Shown here in pieces: positions 6,097 through 12,621 of a stretch of DNA of 12,641 nucleotides. The notes under the pieces were generated by a model. That model saw nothing but the letters and a program-made list of their open reading frames with translations. It was not told the DNA's origin and ran no database searches. The position numbers and the translations under genes are program-made. How positions within the stretch are numbered: position 1 is the stretch's first letter; each line of letters begins with the position of its first letter. Origin of the DNA: an uncultured Caryophanales bacterium (GTDB taxonomy: Bacteria > Bacillota_I > Bacilli_A > RFN20 > CAG-826); assembly GCA_947165725.1 (NCBI GenBank), contig CAMVBL010000033.1, positions 1 through 12,641 on the forward strand, given 5' to 3'.

Positions 6097-6645
6097 ATCT
6101 TGTAAAATCTGTTCAGTGGGAAAACCAATAATGTTATTGACGCTCCCACTGGTTTTTTTAACTAATGGGAATTTCTTATCATTATCTTGTAAGCCATACG
6201 CTCCCGCTTTATCCATTGGAGAGCCAGTCGCGATATAAGCATTAATTAATTCATCACTTAATTCATTAAAGAAAACGCTGCTTATAGCGATGCCTTGCAC
6301 TAGTTTATCACCTTGCTTAAGAGCGTAACCAGTGAACACGTGATGCTCTTTGCCTGATAATTCTCTTAAAATCTTATAGGCATCTTCTTTATCTTTTGGC
6401 TTACCTATAATCTCATTACCTAAGACCACGACAGTGTCCGCAGCAATAACCAAATCATCTTGATGATCTTTTGCGACTTCTAAACATTTACGTAAAGAAA
6501 TGTCTTTTACAATATCTTTTACATCACTATATTTCTTAAAGGATAATGATTCATCAATATGTGGCACAATTACCACAAAAGAAGAGGAAATTTCTTTCCT
6601 CATTAATTCTTTTCTTCTTGGTGATGCACTCGCTAAAATAATCAT
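6076..6645 (-). CDS. maf: Maf-type nucleoside triphosphate pyrophosphatase (dTTP/UTP type)
   Basis: Maf hydrolyses non-canonical or specific pyrimidine NTPs to the monophosphate and PPi, a housecleaning role also linked to septum inhibition in B. subtilis. The 189-aa length is normal. The N-terminal SASPRRKEL motif (residues 6-14), AADTVV (68-73, Asp70 as the catalytic base), GKPKD (81-85), HxVFTG (101-106), DKAGAYGLQ (145-153) and GSVNNIIGFP (167-176) are all present. Gln153, rather than Glu, fits the dTTP/UTP-specific group rather than the m7GTP (YceF) group. The ATG at 6645 is one base after the RNase J stop (TAA G ATG), with only a weak Shine-Dalgarno, so translational coupling is likely. 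The 3' end overlaps the convergent EIIB-like gene. Confidence 0.95.
   Translation of the reverse strand: MIILASASPRRKELMRKEISSSFVVIVPHIDESLSFKKYSDVKDIVKDISLRKCLEVAKDHQDDLVIAADTVVVLGNEIIGKPKDKEDAYKILRELSGKEHHVFTGYALKQGDKLVQGIAISSVFFNELSDELINAYIATGSPMDKAGAYGLQDNDKKFPLVKKTSGSVNNIIGFPTEQILQDLKNFIL
6114..6159 (+). terminator. EIIB-like gene terminator, inside maf
   Basis: CAGTGGGA (6114-6121) pairs perfectly with TCCCACTG (6144-6151), with an inner hairpin CAATA/TATTG (6126-6139), followed by a run of seven T (6153-6159). The whole structure lies in maf codons for the conserved SGSVNNIIGFP motif. Confidence 0.8.
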
Positions 6646-6646
6646 C

Positions 6647-8317
6647 TTAATTCTTCGTAAGAATTACAGGGATAATCATTGGATGAGAATGCGTTAAAGC
6701 AGAGAAATAACTATCTGTAATATCTTTAATGATGCTCTTAAGTTCCGCAAAGGAGGTCTTTGTTAAGAGTTTTTCTTTAATGCCTTTTTCCACTAATTTA
6801 GCGCAAGCATTAGTATTACGTTTACTGTGAGATGCCACAACACCCTTAAGCACAAATAGTGGAGCTTCAATTAATTGATTATTACGGGAATCAATAGTGA
6901 TGGTAACAATGACCATACCATTACCAGTTAAGATACGTCTATCCGCCATAACAGCGTCAGCTAAACCCTTAATATCTTTACCATCAATATACGTATTACC
7001 ATGTTCTACAGGATAACCACGAGAAATCTTACCTTTAGATAAAGTTAAGCAATCCCCATTATCTAAAACGAAACTATGGTCTTCTGGAATACCAACTTCA
7101 CTAGCGATCTTAGAATGGATTAAAAGCATTCTATATTCACCATGCATTGGCATGAAGTATTTAGGCTTAAATAATTTTAAGACTAATCTTAATTCTTGTT
7201 TAGATGGGTGACCAGAGGAGTGAATATCATTAAGAATGGAGTTAGTGACAACATCCGCGCCACATCTTGTTAATTGGTTAACAACGTGGTCAATCATAAT
7301 GCCGTTTCCTGGAATCGCAGAGCTAGAGAAGACAACAGTATCACCAGGAGCGATATGAATGTCTTTATGTTCGCCGTTAGCAATTCTACTTAAAGCGGCC
7401 ATTGGTTCACCTTGTGAACCGGTACAAATAACCACGATTTGATTGCTCTTAAAGTCTTTAATTTTATCAGGTTCGATAATCATATCGTCAGGAATCTTGA
7501 TATAGCCATAACCACGGGAGATATCCATGGCTTTTTCCATAGACCTACCGATAATTACAATCTTACGGTTATATTTCGCGGCCACTTCACAAATTTGTTG
7601 AATACGGGAAATGTTAGAAGAGAAGGTAGACACAATTAATCTACCAGCCGCTTTAGCAAAGACATCATCGATGGCATCTAAAACATTCTTTTCACTAGGT
7701 GTATAGCCTTCATTTTCCGCGTTAGTGGAGTCACTTAATAATAAATCAACGCCTTCTTGGCCTAATTTAGCCATCTTGGTGAGATTGATATCTGGACCAA
7801 TTGGTGTTAAGTCCACTTTAAAGTCACCAGTGGTGACGATTCTACCTTCGGGAGTATCCACAACAATACCGAATGAATCTGGGATGGAGTGGGTCACTCT
7901 AAAGAAAGAAACTTTAAAGTTACCGACATTAACGACCGTATCATCAACATATTCCACAAGTGGAAGTCTATCAGACATACGACTTTCTTCCATTTTGTTT
8001 CTAATTAAGGCTGCCGCTAATCTAGGAGCGTAAATCACAGGGATATTTAAACTTTGAATTAAGAAAGGAATACCACCGATATGGTCTTCGTGGCCGTGCG
8101 TGATAAATAAGGCCTTCACTTTATTACGATTGTTTTTCAAATGTGTAAAATCTGGGACAACGTAGTCAATACCTGGGAATTCAACACCAGGAAAACGCAC
8201 ACCACAGTCGATGATGATAATTGTTTCTTCATTTTCAATGCAGTACATGTTTTTACCAACTTCACCAAGTCCACCAAGGGCATAGATAGAAATTGGCATA
8301 GAAATAGTCTTATCCAT
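6647..8317 (-). CDS. rnjA: Ribonuclease J
   Basis: A cytoplasmic metallo-beta-lactamase/beta-CASP ribonuclease with 5'-3' exonuclease and endonuclease activity in mRNA turnover and rRNA maturation. From the start used, the protein has 556 aa (B. subtilis J1 has 555). The metal motif is H74-G-H76-E-D78-H79, at the same numbers as J1. It is followed by THSIPDS (His143), TTGDFKVD (Asp165), the beta-CASP region with HSSGH (366-370), and PMHGEY (His392). Start: an in-frame ATG at 8332 exists, but the sequence after it is itself the Shine-Dalgarno (AAAGGAG) for the ATG at 8317, 5 nt away, and only that start gives the J1 numbering. The gene has its own extended -10 promoter just downstream of def and is coupled to maf. 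Whether a second RNase J paralogue exists lies outside this window. Confidence 0.96.
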   Translation of the reverse strand: MDKTISMPISIYALGGLGEVGKNMYCIENEETIIIIDCGVRFPGVEFPGIDYVVPDFTHLKNNRNKVKALFITHGHEDHIGGIPFLIQSLNIPVIYAPRLAAALIRNKMEESRMSDRLPLVEYVDDTVVNVGNFKVSFFRVTHSIPDSFGIVVDTPEGRIVTTGDFKVDLTPIGPDINLTKMAKLGQEGVDLLLSDSTNAENEGYTPSEKNVLDAIDDVFAKAAGRLIVSTFSSNISRIQQICEVAAKYNRKIVIIGRSMEKAMDISRGYGYIKIPDDMIIEPDKIKDFKSNQIVVICTGSQGEPMAALSRIANGEHKDIHIAPGDTVVFSSSAIPGNGIMIDHVVNQLTRCGADVVTNSILNDIHSSGHPSKQELRLVLKLFKPKYFMPMHGEYRMLLIHSKIASEVGIPEDHSFVLDNGDCLTLSKGKISRGYPVEHGNTYIDGKDIKGLADAVMADRRILTGNGMVIVTITIDSRNNQLIEAPLFVLKGVVASHSKRNTNACAKLVEKGIKEKLLTKTSFAELKSIIKDITDSYFSALTHSHPMIIPVILTKN

Positions 8318-8355
8318 AGCGGCTCCTTTCATTATTATGTTTGAAATCTTTAATT

Positions 8356-8364
8356 ATTATAGCA
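8356..8364 (-). promoter_or_regulatory. RNase J promoter, extended -10
   Basis: On the minus strand TGCTATAAT (8364-8356) is a consensus extended -10 without a clear -35. It lies between the def stop and the RNase J start and predicts a leader of about 32 nt carrying AAAGGAG. Confidence 0.6.
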
Positions 8365-8377
8365 AATAATAATAAAA

Positions 8378-8920
8378 CTAGATAAGTTCTTCGTTCATAA
8401 GTTGAACATTTGGTTTATTTTTGTCAATACGGTCATAGAAGAATAAACCATCGAGATGATCATATTCATGTTGTAAAACAATCGCGTCAAAACCTCTCGC
8501 AGTAATGACGACTTCTTGATTAGTTAATGCGTCAAACGCTTTTAATTTAATCTTGTAGTAGCGGTGCGCATAGCCAGGATGTTCAGAGTCAACAGATAAA
8601 CAACCTTCTCCATCTTTTAAAGCACACTTTCTAAGAGAATATTCGATAATCTTTGGATTAACGAGTTGGTATTGGACTAAGTCTTCACCTTCGCCATAAT
8701 AGATAACAAACATTCTTTTAAGTAAACCGATTTGAATCGCGGCTAAACCAATACCAGGACGGATATTGTGTTTCTTCGCATATTCTTCATCTTGTGATTT
8801 CTTTAAATAGTCGAGCATCCAATCTAAAGTATCTCTATCTTCTTGGGAAAGAGGGAGGTCCACTGGAAGGGACTTTTTCTTCATGATTGGGTTATTATCT
8901 TTAATGATTTTGAACTTCAT
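8378..8920 (-). CDS. def: Peptide deformylase
   Basis: Removes the formyl group from the N-terminal Met of nascent proteins. From the start used, the protein has 180 aa, in the range of type 2 (gram-positive) deformylases. Motif 1, GIGLAAIQ (56-63), has Ile where most enzymes have Pro. Motif 2 is EGCLSV (105-110), whose Cys107 binds metal, and motif 3 is QHEYDHLDG (150-158), with both metal His residues and the catalytic Glu. The active site is complete. Start: ATG codons occur at 8926 and 8920. The extended -10 TGTTAGTAT ends 6 nt before 8920 and no Shine-Dalgarno is present, so a leaderless mRNA from 8920 is the best reading. The stop is TAG. It shares a 65-71 bp regulatory region with ylbF, and RNase J downstream has its own promoter. 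Confidence 0.95.
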   Translation of the reverse strand: MKFKIIKDNNPIMKKKSLPVDLPLSQEDRDTLDWMLDYLKKSQDEEYAKKHNIRPGIGLAAIQIGLLKRMFVIYYGEGEDLVQYQLVNPKIIEYSLRKCALKDGEGCLSVDSEHPGYAHRYYKIKLKAFDALTNQEVVITARGFDAIVLQHEYDHLDGLFFYDRIDKNKPNVQLMNEELI

Positions 8921-8926
8921 AGGCAT

Positions 8927-8991
8927 ATACTAACACATCTAACGACATAAATAAAGTTTATGTCAGACGAATAATTGTATATAATAAGTGC
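8927..8991. promoter_or_regulatory. Divergent def-ylbF promoter region with an 8-bp inverted repeat
   Basis: def (minus): TGTTAGTAT at 8935-8927, with TTTATT at 8955-8950 as a weak -35 and 17-nt spacing. ylbF (plus): TATAAT at 8980-8985, with TTTATG at 8957-8962 and 17-nt spacing. Between them GACATAAA (8944-8951) and TTTATGTC (8957-8964) form a perfect inverted repeat with a 5-bp spacer that covers both -35 positions. This fits a shared operator, but no regulator is identified. Confidence 0.5.
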
Positions 8992-9360
8992 ATGGTTAGC
9001 AACATTTATTTACTGGCTGGTGAATTAAAAGATTTATTGGATAATGATGAACGTATTATCCGCCTCAATAAACTTGAAAATGAACTGAACAATAATGAAG
9101 AGGTTATGGCGCTTTCTTATCAAAAAGATTTAGCGGTCTCCGCCTACTCTGACGCTCTTAATCATTTCGCTAATGATTCAGAAGAAATAAAAAAATATCA
9201 ACACGAATTATTCTTAAAAAAAGAAGCTCTTGATAATCATCCTTTAGTGAAAGAATATCTCAAAGCTTATAGTGAAGTTAGAGACCTCTATTTTCAAATA
9301 AATGAAATCTTATTCAATGATTTATCATTGCATCAGAAAGAAAAGAGGACTTTAAGATGA
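8992..9360 (+). CDS. ylbF: YlbF-family protein (RNase Y accessory, Y-complex type)
   Basis: In B. subtilis YlbF, YmcA and YaaT form a complex that helps RNase Y mature selected polycistronic mRNAs, and the loss of any one affects competence, sporulation and biofilms. The 122-aa protein is almost entirely helical and charged. It matches the YlbF/YmcA (com_ylbF) pattern: an N-terminal helix with ELKDLLDNDERIIRLNKLENEL (11-32), a long middle helix, and a C-terminal HPLVKEYLKAYSEVRDLYFQINEIL segment (82-106). Context supports ylbF rather than ymcA, because rsmD and coaD follow in the same order as in B. subtilis, without ylbG. The -10 ends 6 nt before the ATG and there is no Shine-Dalgarno, so the mRNA is likely leaderless. 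The gene ends in TGA within ATGA, overlapping rsmD by 4 nt. Confidence 0.88.
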   Translation: MVSNIYLLAGELKDLLDNDERIIRLNKLENELNNNEEVMALSYQKDLAVSAYSDALNHFANDSEEIKKYQHELFLKKEALDNHPLVKEYLKAYSEVRDLYFQINEILFNDLSLHQKEKRTLR

Positions 9361-9902
9361 GAATCGTCGGAGGAAAATATCGTCATCGTTTAATCGTTTT
9401 TCCTGATGATATGGAACATACTAGACCAACCAAAGACCGTATCAGAGAAGCAATCTTTTCTGCGTTAAATAATATCGATAATTTTAATGCTTTAGACCTT
9501 TATGCTGGCAGTGGCGCGATGGGTTTAGAAGCTCTTTCTAGAGGCGCTAAATTCTGTGCGTTCGTGGATGTCTCTAATCTCGCTATTAAAGTAATTAAGG
9601 ATAATATAAATAATCTAAAGATTAATGAAACTGAATATCAATTAATTAAAGATAAAGATATTAATGCCTTAGAACAATTTAAAAACAAAGGTCAAAAGTT
9701 TGACTTAGTCTTTTTAGATCCACCTTATGAACAAGGTCAATATCAACAAATCGTCGATTTACTTATATCTAATAATTTATTAAATGAACACGCGATTATC
9801 GTTATTGAAGCTAACCGTGACGTTAATTTAGAAAATATTGATTATAATAAGAAGAAAGAATACCATTATGGAGAAATAAAGGTCTTCATCTATTGGAGGT
9901 AA
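9357..9902 (+). CDS. rsmD: 16S rRNA (guanine966-N2)-methyltransferase
   Basis: A SAM-dependent enzyme that methylates G966 (E. coli numbering) of 16S rRNA during small-subunit assembly. The 181-aa protein has the family opening RIVGGKYRHR (2-10), RPTKDRIREAIFS (23-35), the SAM-binding LDLYAGSG (46-53) and the catalytic DPPY (121-124). Start: ATG at 9357, with AAGAGG 8 nt upstream inside ylbF. The ATGA overlap with ylbF suggests coupled translation. Its last codons contain the GGAGG that serves coaD, whose ATG is 2 nt after the TAA. Middle gene of the ylbF-rsmD-coaD operon. Confidence 0.96.
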   Translation: MRIVGGKYRHRLIVFPDDMEHTRPTKDRIREAIFSALNNIDNFNALDLYAGSGAMGLEALSRGAKFCAFVDVSNLAIKVIKDNINNLKINETEYQLIKDKDINALEQFKNKGQKFDLVFLDPPYEQGQYQQIVDLLISNNLLNEHAIIVIEANRDVNLENIDYNKKKEYHYGEIKVFIYWR

Positions 9903-9904
9903 CC

Positions 9905-10366
9905 ATGAAAGTAGCAATTTATCCAGGAAGCTTTGATCCAATCACTAACGGTCACTTAGAAATCTTAAGAAGAGCGCTTAATATCTTCGATAAAGTGATT
10001 ATGCTCGTGGCATATAATGACCAAAAGAAAGCAAGATTCACTCCTGAAGAAAGGGTGGCAATGATTAAAGAAGCCGTTAATGATCCACGTGTGGAAGTTG
10101 ATTGTTCCACTGGCTTAACTGTGGAATACGCGAAAAAGCATGGTGCTAATCATTTAATCCGTGGCTTAAGAGCGGTTACTGATTTTGAATATGAATTCTC
10201 ACTCGCGTCCGCTAATGACTTTATTGATTCCTCAATTGATACAGTATTCTTAATGAGCAAAGTGGAAAAATCTTTCATCAATTCCTCAATGATTATGGAA
10301 TTATATCAAAGTGGTGTGGATGTTTCTTCACTTGTTCCACCTTCTGTTGTTAAACGATTAAAATAA
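9905..10366 (+). CDS. coaD: Phosphopantetheine adenylyltransferase
   Basis: Transfers AMP from ATP to 4'-phosphopantetheine, the penultimate step of CoA synthesis. The 153-aa protein is of normal length. The nucleotide-binding motif GSFDPITNGH (8-17) includes TxGH, RGLRAVTDFEYE (86-97) is conserved, and the C-terminal segment reads INSSMIMELY (125-134). In most CoaD proteins that motif is SSSxVKE or SSSxVRE; here the basic residue is Met131, which is unusual but lies in an otherwise intact enzyme. Start: ATG at 9905 with GGAGG at 9895-9899. An in-frame TTG at 9893 would place the ribosome binding site inside the gene and is rejected. It is the last gene of the operon and is terminated by a hairpin inside convergent pgeF. 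Confidence 0.95.
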   Translation: MKVAIYPGSFDPITNGHLEILRRALNIFDKVIMLVAYNDQKKARFTPEERVAMIKEAVNDPRVEVDCSTGLTVEYAKKHGANHLIRGLRAVTDFEYEFSLASANDFIDSSIDTVFLMSKVEKSFINSSMIMELYQSGVDVSSLVPPSVVKRLK

Positions 10367-10368
10367 TT

Positions 10369-11091
10369 CTATTTTAAATAGATTAACGACACCAGTCTTC
10401 CCACTGGTGTTTTTAAATACGCGGAATAGAATCTATCGTCGGTGACAGTATTATAATCTGAAATAACGATTTGCTCTTCTTTAACGCCTAATTTATATAA
10501 ATCTAATACATTAGCGAGTCCGTTATCAAAATGGTCATCTTGGATAGTCTTTTCAAATCCCGCTTCAATAATTGTCTTTTTAGTGACTTCATCCACTACA
10601 AAAGATTCTTTTTGACGGAATGGACCAATATAGAATTTAAAATCTTTAATATCTAATTTCTCATTATTAAGAATTTCATTAATAGCCTTATAAGCAACAT
10701 GTTTCATTGTGCCTTTAAATCCTGCGTGAATAATACCCACTAATGAGGCTTTTTCATTAATAAAGAAAATAGGAACACAGTCCGCATGGAAAATACATAA
10801 AGGAACGTTTCTTTCATAGGTATATAAGGCATCACATTCCATACCACTTTCAAAACTATCTTTGCCCTTACCTAAATCAATAGGGGTGACTTTCATCACT
10901 TTATCGCTATGCGATTGATGAACATAAGTAAATCTATTAGGGAGAATAAAAAGAAGCTCCGCTAAAAGGTTACGGTGTTCTTTGACATCTTTTCCTTCAT
11001 CTACTTGATAAGCAAGGTTGCCTAAAGCTGTTGTGGTGGTTAATGCCACACATTTATCGCTTAATGGATGTTTAACAAATAATTCTTTCAT
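10369..11091 (-). CDS. pgeF: PgeF/YfiH-type laccase-domain protein (purine nucleoside phosphorylase family)
   Basis: Members of this family bind zinc or copper and act on purine nucleosides in vitro; E. coli PgeF also prevents misincorporation of L-Ser into peptidoglycan precursors. The 240-aa protein carries the metal ligands His61 in HQSHSDKV (58-65), Cys105 in FHADCVP (101-107) and His122 in HAGFKG (122-127, HAGWRG in many relatives). The usual C-terminal FFSxRR reads FYSAYLK here (221-227), so the paired Arg residues are missing. The ATG at 11091 has no Shine-Dalgarno; GATAAT (11103-11098) ends 6 nt before it, indicating a leaderless mRNA. The stop is TAG, 2 nt past the coaD stop. The IS110 element lies immediately upstream and may supply the promoter. 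Confidence 0.88.
   Translation of the reverse strand: MKELFVKHPLSDKCVALTTTTALGNLAYQVDEGKDVKEHRNLLAELLFILPNRFTYVHQSHSDKVMKVTPIDLGKGKDSFESGMECDALYTYERNVPLCIFHADCVPIFFINEKASLVGIIHAGFKGTMKHVAYKAINEILNNEKLDIKDFKFYIGPFRQKESFVVDEVTKKTIIEAGFEKTIQDDHFDNGLANVLDLYKLGVKEEQIVISDYNTVTDDRFYSAYLKTPVGRLVSLIYLK
10389..10414 (+). terminator. coaD terminator, inside the 3' end of pgeF
   Basis: ACACCAGT (10389-10396) pairs perfectly with ACTGGTGT (10403-10410) around CTTCCC, with TTTTT at 10410-10414. The hairpin lies in the opposite-strand codons for KTPVGRLV of the PgeF-type protein. Confidence 0.88.
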
Positions 11092-11097
11092 ACAACT

Positions 11098-11132
11098 ATT
11101 ATCTTATAAATTTTTATAAAAAGATATGACAA
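11098..11132 (-). promoter_or_regulatory. pgeF promoter, possibly within the IS110 right end
   Basis: TTGTCA (11132-11127) is followed after 18 nt by TATAAG (11108-11103), which overlaps GATAAT (11103-11098). Both -10 candidates place the start 0-6 nt before the pgeF ATG. If the insertion sequence ends near 11094, the whole promoter is IS-borne. Confidence 0.4.
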
Positions 11133-11153
11133 AAAGAAGCAAAAGCTTTGCTT
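11131..11153 (-). terminator. IS110 transposase terminator
   Basis: On the minus strand AAGCAAA (11153-11147) pairs with TTTGCTT (11143-11137) around a 3-nt loop, followed by CTTTTT (11136-11131). A second 7-bp inverted repeat, AGAGATT/AATCTCT (11164-11170, 11183-11189), overlaps the transposase stop. Confidence 0.65.
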
Positions 11154-11180
11154 TTAAAAAACTAGAGATTTTAGCTTCAA

Positions 11181-12392
11181 TTAATCTCTTTTGCTGTTAT
11201 CGAAAGCTTGATTAGTGGACATCATCTTCCAAATGACTCGAATCAGCTTTCTTGTTGTGGCAATTATCGCGACGTTTGTTGCCTTTCCTTGTTTGAGTTT
11301 TGAATAATAGTATTCTGAAAAAACGGGTGAATGAATTCTTAATTTTTGGACACTTAATGCAAGAGCGTACCTCAATATAGGTGATCCTCTTTTTCTAATG
11401 TGGCCTTTATGATTAATCGTGCCTGATTGATATACCTTAACATCTAAACCAGCAAACTTAATGAGTTTTTCTGGATTACTAAAACGATTAATATCACCTA
11501 TTTCGCCTATAATCATCGCGGCGAGATTAATACCTATTCCAGGAATTGTCAAAATTGGTGAATTAAGTTCTTCCATTAAAGGTTCTAATAGCTCGTTTAG
11601 CATATCAATTTCTTCATCAATGATTGTGACTTGAGTAACGAGATTTCTAATAATTTGTTCATCAACTTCTGTAGAATAGCCAATCGAATTTTTAGCGAGT
11701 TCTCTAAGTTGATTGAATCTATTAAAACTTATTGAACCTTTCGACATTCTTCTTAATGTTTCACCAGTTTCGCTTCTCATTCTTGCCATCTTTTGTGGGG
11801 ATGTATATTCACTTAATAACCATCTTATTGTGGATGATTCAAATAGATTTCTTCCCATGTTTTTTCTCGTTCCATCTTCGTTTTTCTTAAAGAAAGAAAC
11901 AAATTCTGGAAACACTTCATCCAGATATCTTAAAAGATGGTTATAACAAGCAGTTTTATCTCCGAAAAGAAAATATTTTGCTCTTGAGATTTTACGAATC
12001 TCTCCGATAAGGTAAGATAATTGTGGGGATGAAGTAAATGGATGAGTTGCTACATATTTAGCAATTAACATCGCATCTAGATTATCCGTTTTGGCCAAGT
12101 TAATTGATTCAGAGTCGCGAAACATAGAAATCAGACTTGGATTATAAATCTGGACTTGATATCCATTAGAGATTAAGCATCTCACTAGACAATTCATATA
12201 ATGTCCAGTCGCTTCCATCCCTATTTTTATTTGCTCTTTTTCTCCAAGCAAACCTAGTTCATTTAAGAGTGAACTAAACCCTTCTCGAGAATTAGAAATA
12301 TCGAAGCTTTTCTTTCTAATTTCTCCATCTTGATCAATGATAGCAATCGTGTGTTTAAACTTACTAACATCGATTCCAACATAAAAGTCCAT
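11181..12392 (-). CDS. IS110-family transposase (RuvC-like DEDD + Tnp_20)
   Basis: A DEDD recombinase that inserts and excises its element by strand exchange guided by a structured RNA in this family. The 403-aa protein looks intact. The N-terminal RuvC-like domain has GIDVSK (Asp8), MEATGHY (Glu60) and KTDNLDA (Asp103, Asp106). A coiled-coil linker spans about 240-275, and the C-terminal Tnp_20 domain carries LTIPGIGINLA (281-291), the YQSG motif with Ser323, and KRGSPILRYAL (334-344). One of the conserved Ser residues is the nucleophile; Ser323 is the likelier. Start: ATG at 12392, preceded by AAAAGGAGG with 4-nt spacing; an upstream in-frame ATG at 12422 would place that site within the gene. 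The 5' non-coding region folds as described for the bridge RNA candidate. Confidence 0.95.
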   Translation of the reverse strand: MDFYVGIDVSKFKHTIAIIDQDGEIRKKSFDISNSREGFSSLLNELGLLGEKEQIKIGMEATGHYMNCLVRCLISNGYQVQIYNPSLISMFRDSESINLAKTDNLDAMLIAKYVATHPFTSSPQLSYLIGEIRKISRAKYFLFGDKTACYNHLLRYLDEVFPEFVSFFKKNEDGTRKNMGRNLFESSTIRWLLSEYTSPQKMARMRSETGETLRRMSKGSISFNRFNQLRELAKNSIGYSTEVDEQIIRNLVTQVTIIDEEIDMLNELLEPLMEELNSPILTIPGIGINLAAMIIGEIGDINRFSNPEKLIKFAGLDVKVYQSGTINHKGHIRKRGSPILRYALALSVQKLRIHSPVFSEYYYSKLKQGKATNVAIIATTRKLIRVIWKMMSTNQAFDNSKRD

Positions 12393-12432
12393 AAGACCTC
12401 CTTTTCTTGCCGTATTAACCATATCAGCTTAT

Positions 12433-12601
12433 CTTTTCGAATTATCTGTTAATGGAACGTCAAAGCGTTAACCAACCTATTAGCGATTAAAAGAAAAGCC
12501 GTATGCCTGAGTATGAAGTCTGACAGTCAAAGCTGTATTATTAGTAAGCAGGATAACGGCATATATTGATTATACTAGTTAGATATAAAAGAAAATCTAA
12601 C
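12433..12601 (-). ncRNA. Candidate IS110 bridge RNA
   Basis: Read on the minus strand there are three modules. (a) 5' stem-loop: GTTAGAT/ATCTAAC (12601-12595 with 12584-12578). (b) First loop structure: stems GCCGT/ACGGC (12560-12556 with 12502-12498) and CCTG/CAGG (12552-12549 with 12509-12506) enclose an internal loop of 12 and 13 nt, capped by ACAG-CTTTGA-CTGT (12536-12523). (c) Second loop structure: stem CTTTT/AAAAG plus AAT/ATT (12493-12486 with 12442-12433) encloses an internal loop of about 11 and 10 nt, capped by TGG..AACG-CTTTGA-CGTT..CCA (12474-12453). Both caps have the identical hexaloop CTTTGA. A 5' stem-loop, target loop and donor loop in about 170 nt upstream of the transposase is the known IS110 bridge RNA layout. 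The exact ends are inferred. Confidence 0.6.
12569..12574 (-). promoter_or_regulatory. -10 box inside the IS110 left end
   Basis: A consensus TATAAT lies at 12574-12569 with no convincing -35. It predicts a start near 12562, two bases before the first large stem of the RNA candidate. Alternatively, a promoter formed farther upstream at the circularised element junction makes a longer RNA, and this box is incidental. Confidence 0.45.
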
Positions 12602-12621
12602 CAAGTACATGGCTAGATTAC

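Noticed and set aside
7439..8344. Plus-strand frames opposite RNase J
   Set aside because: They mirror the RNase J coding sequence and have no independent evidence.
8992..9360. Alternative genetic code (UGA as Trp)
   Set aside because: ylbF ends in TGA within an ATGA overlap and reading through would be out of frame with rsmD; all Trp codons checked are TGG.
11713..11946. Plus-strand frame inside the IS110 transposase as a passenger gene
   Set aside because: It is antisense to the conserved transposase with no ribosome binding site; a shadow frame.
11181..12392. Transposase frameshift or truncation
   Set aside because: The frame is uninterrupted, all DEDD and Tnp_20 motifs are present, and the length is normal.
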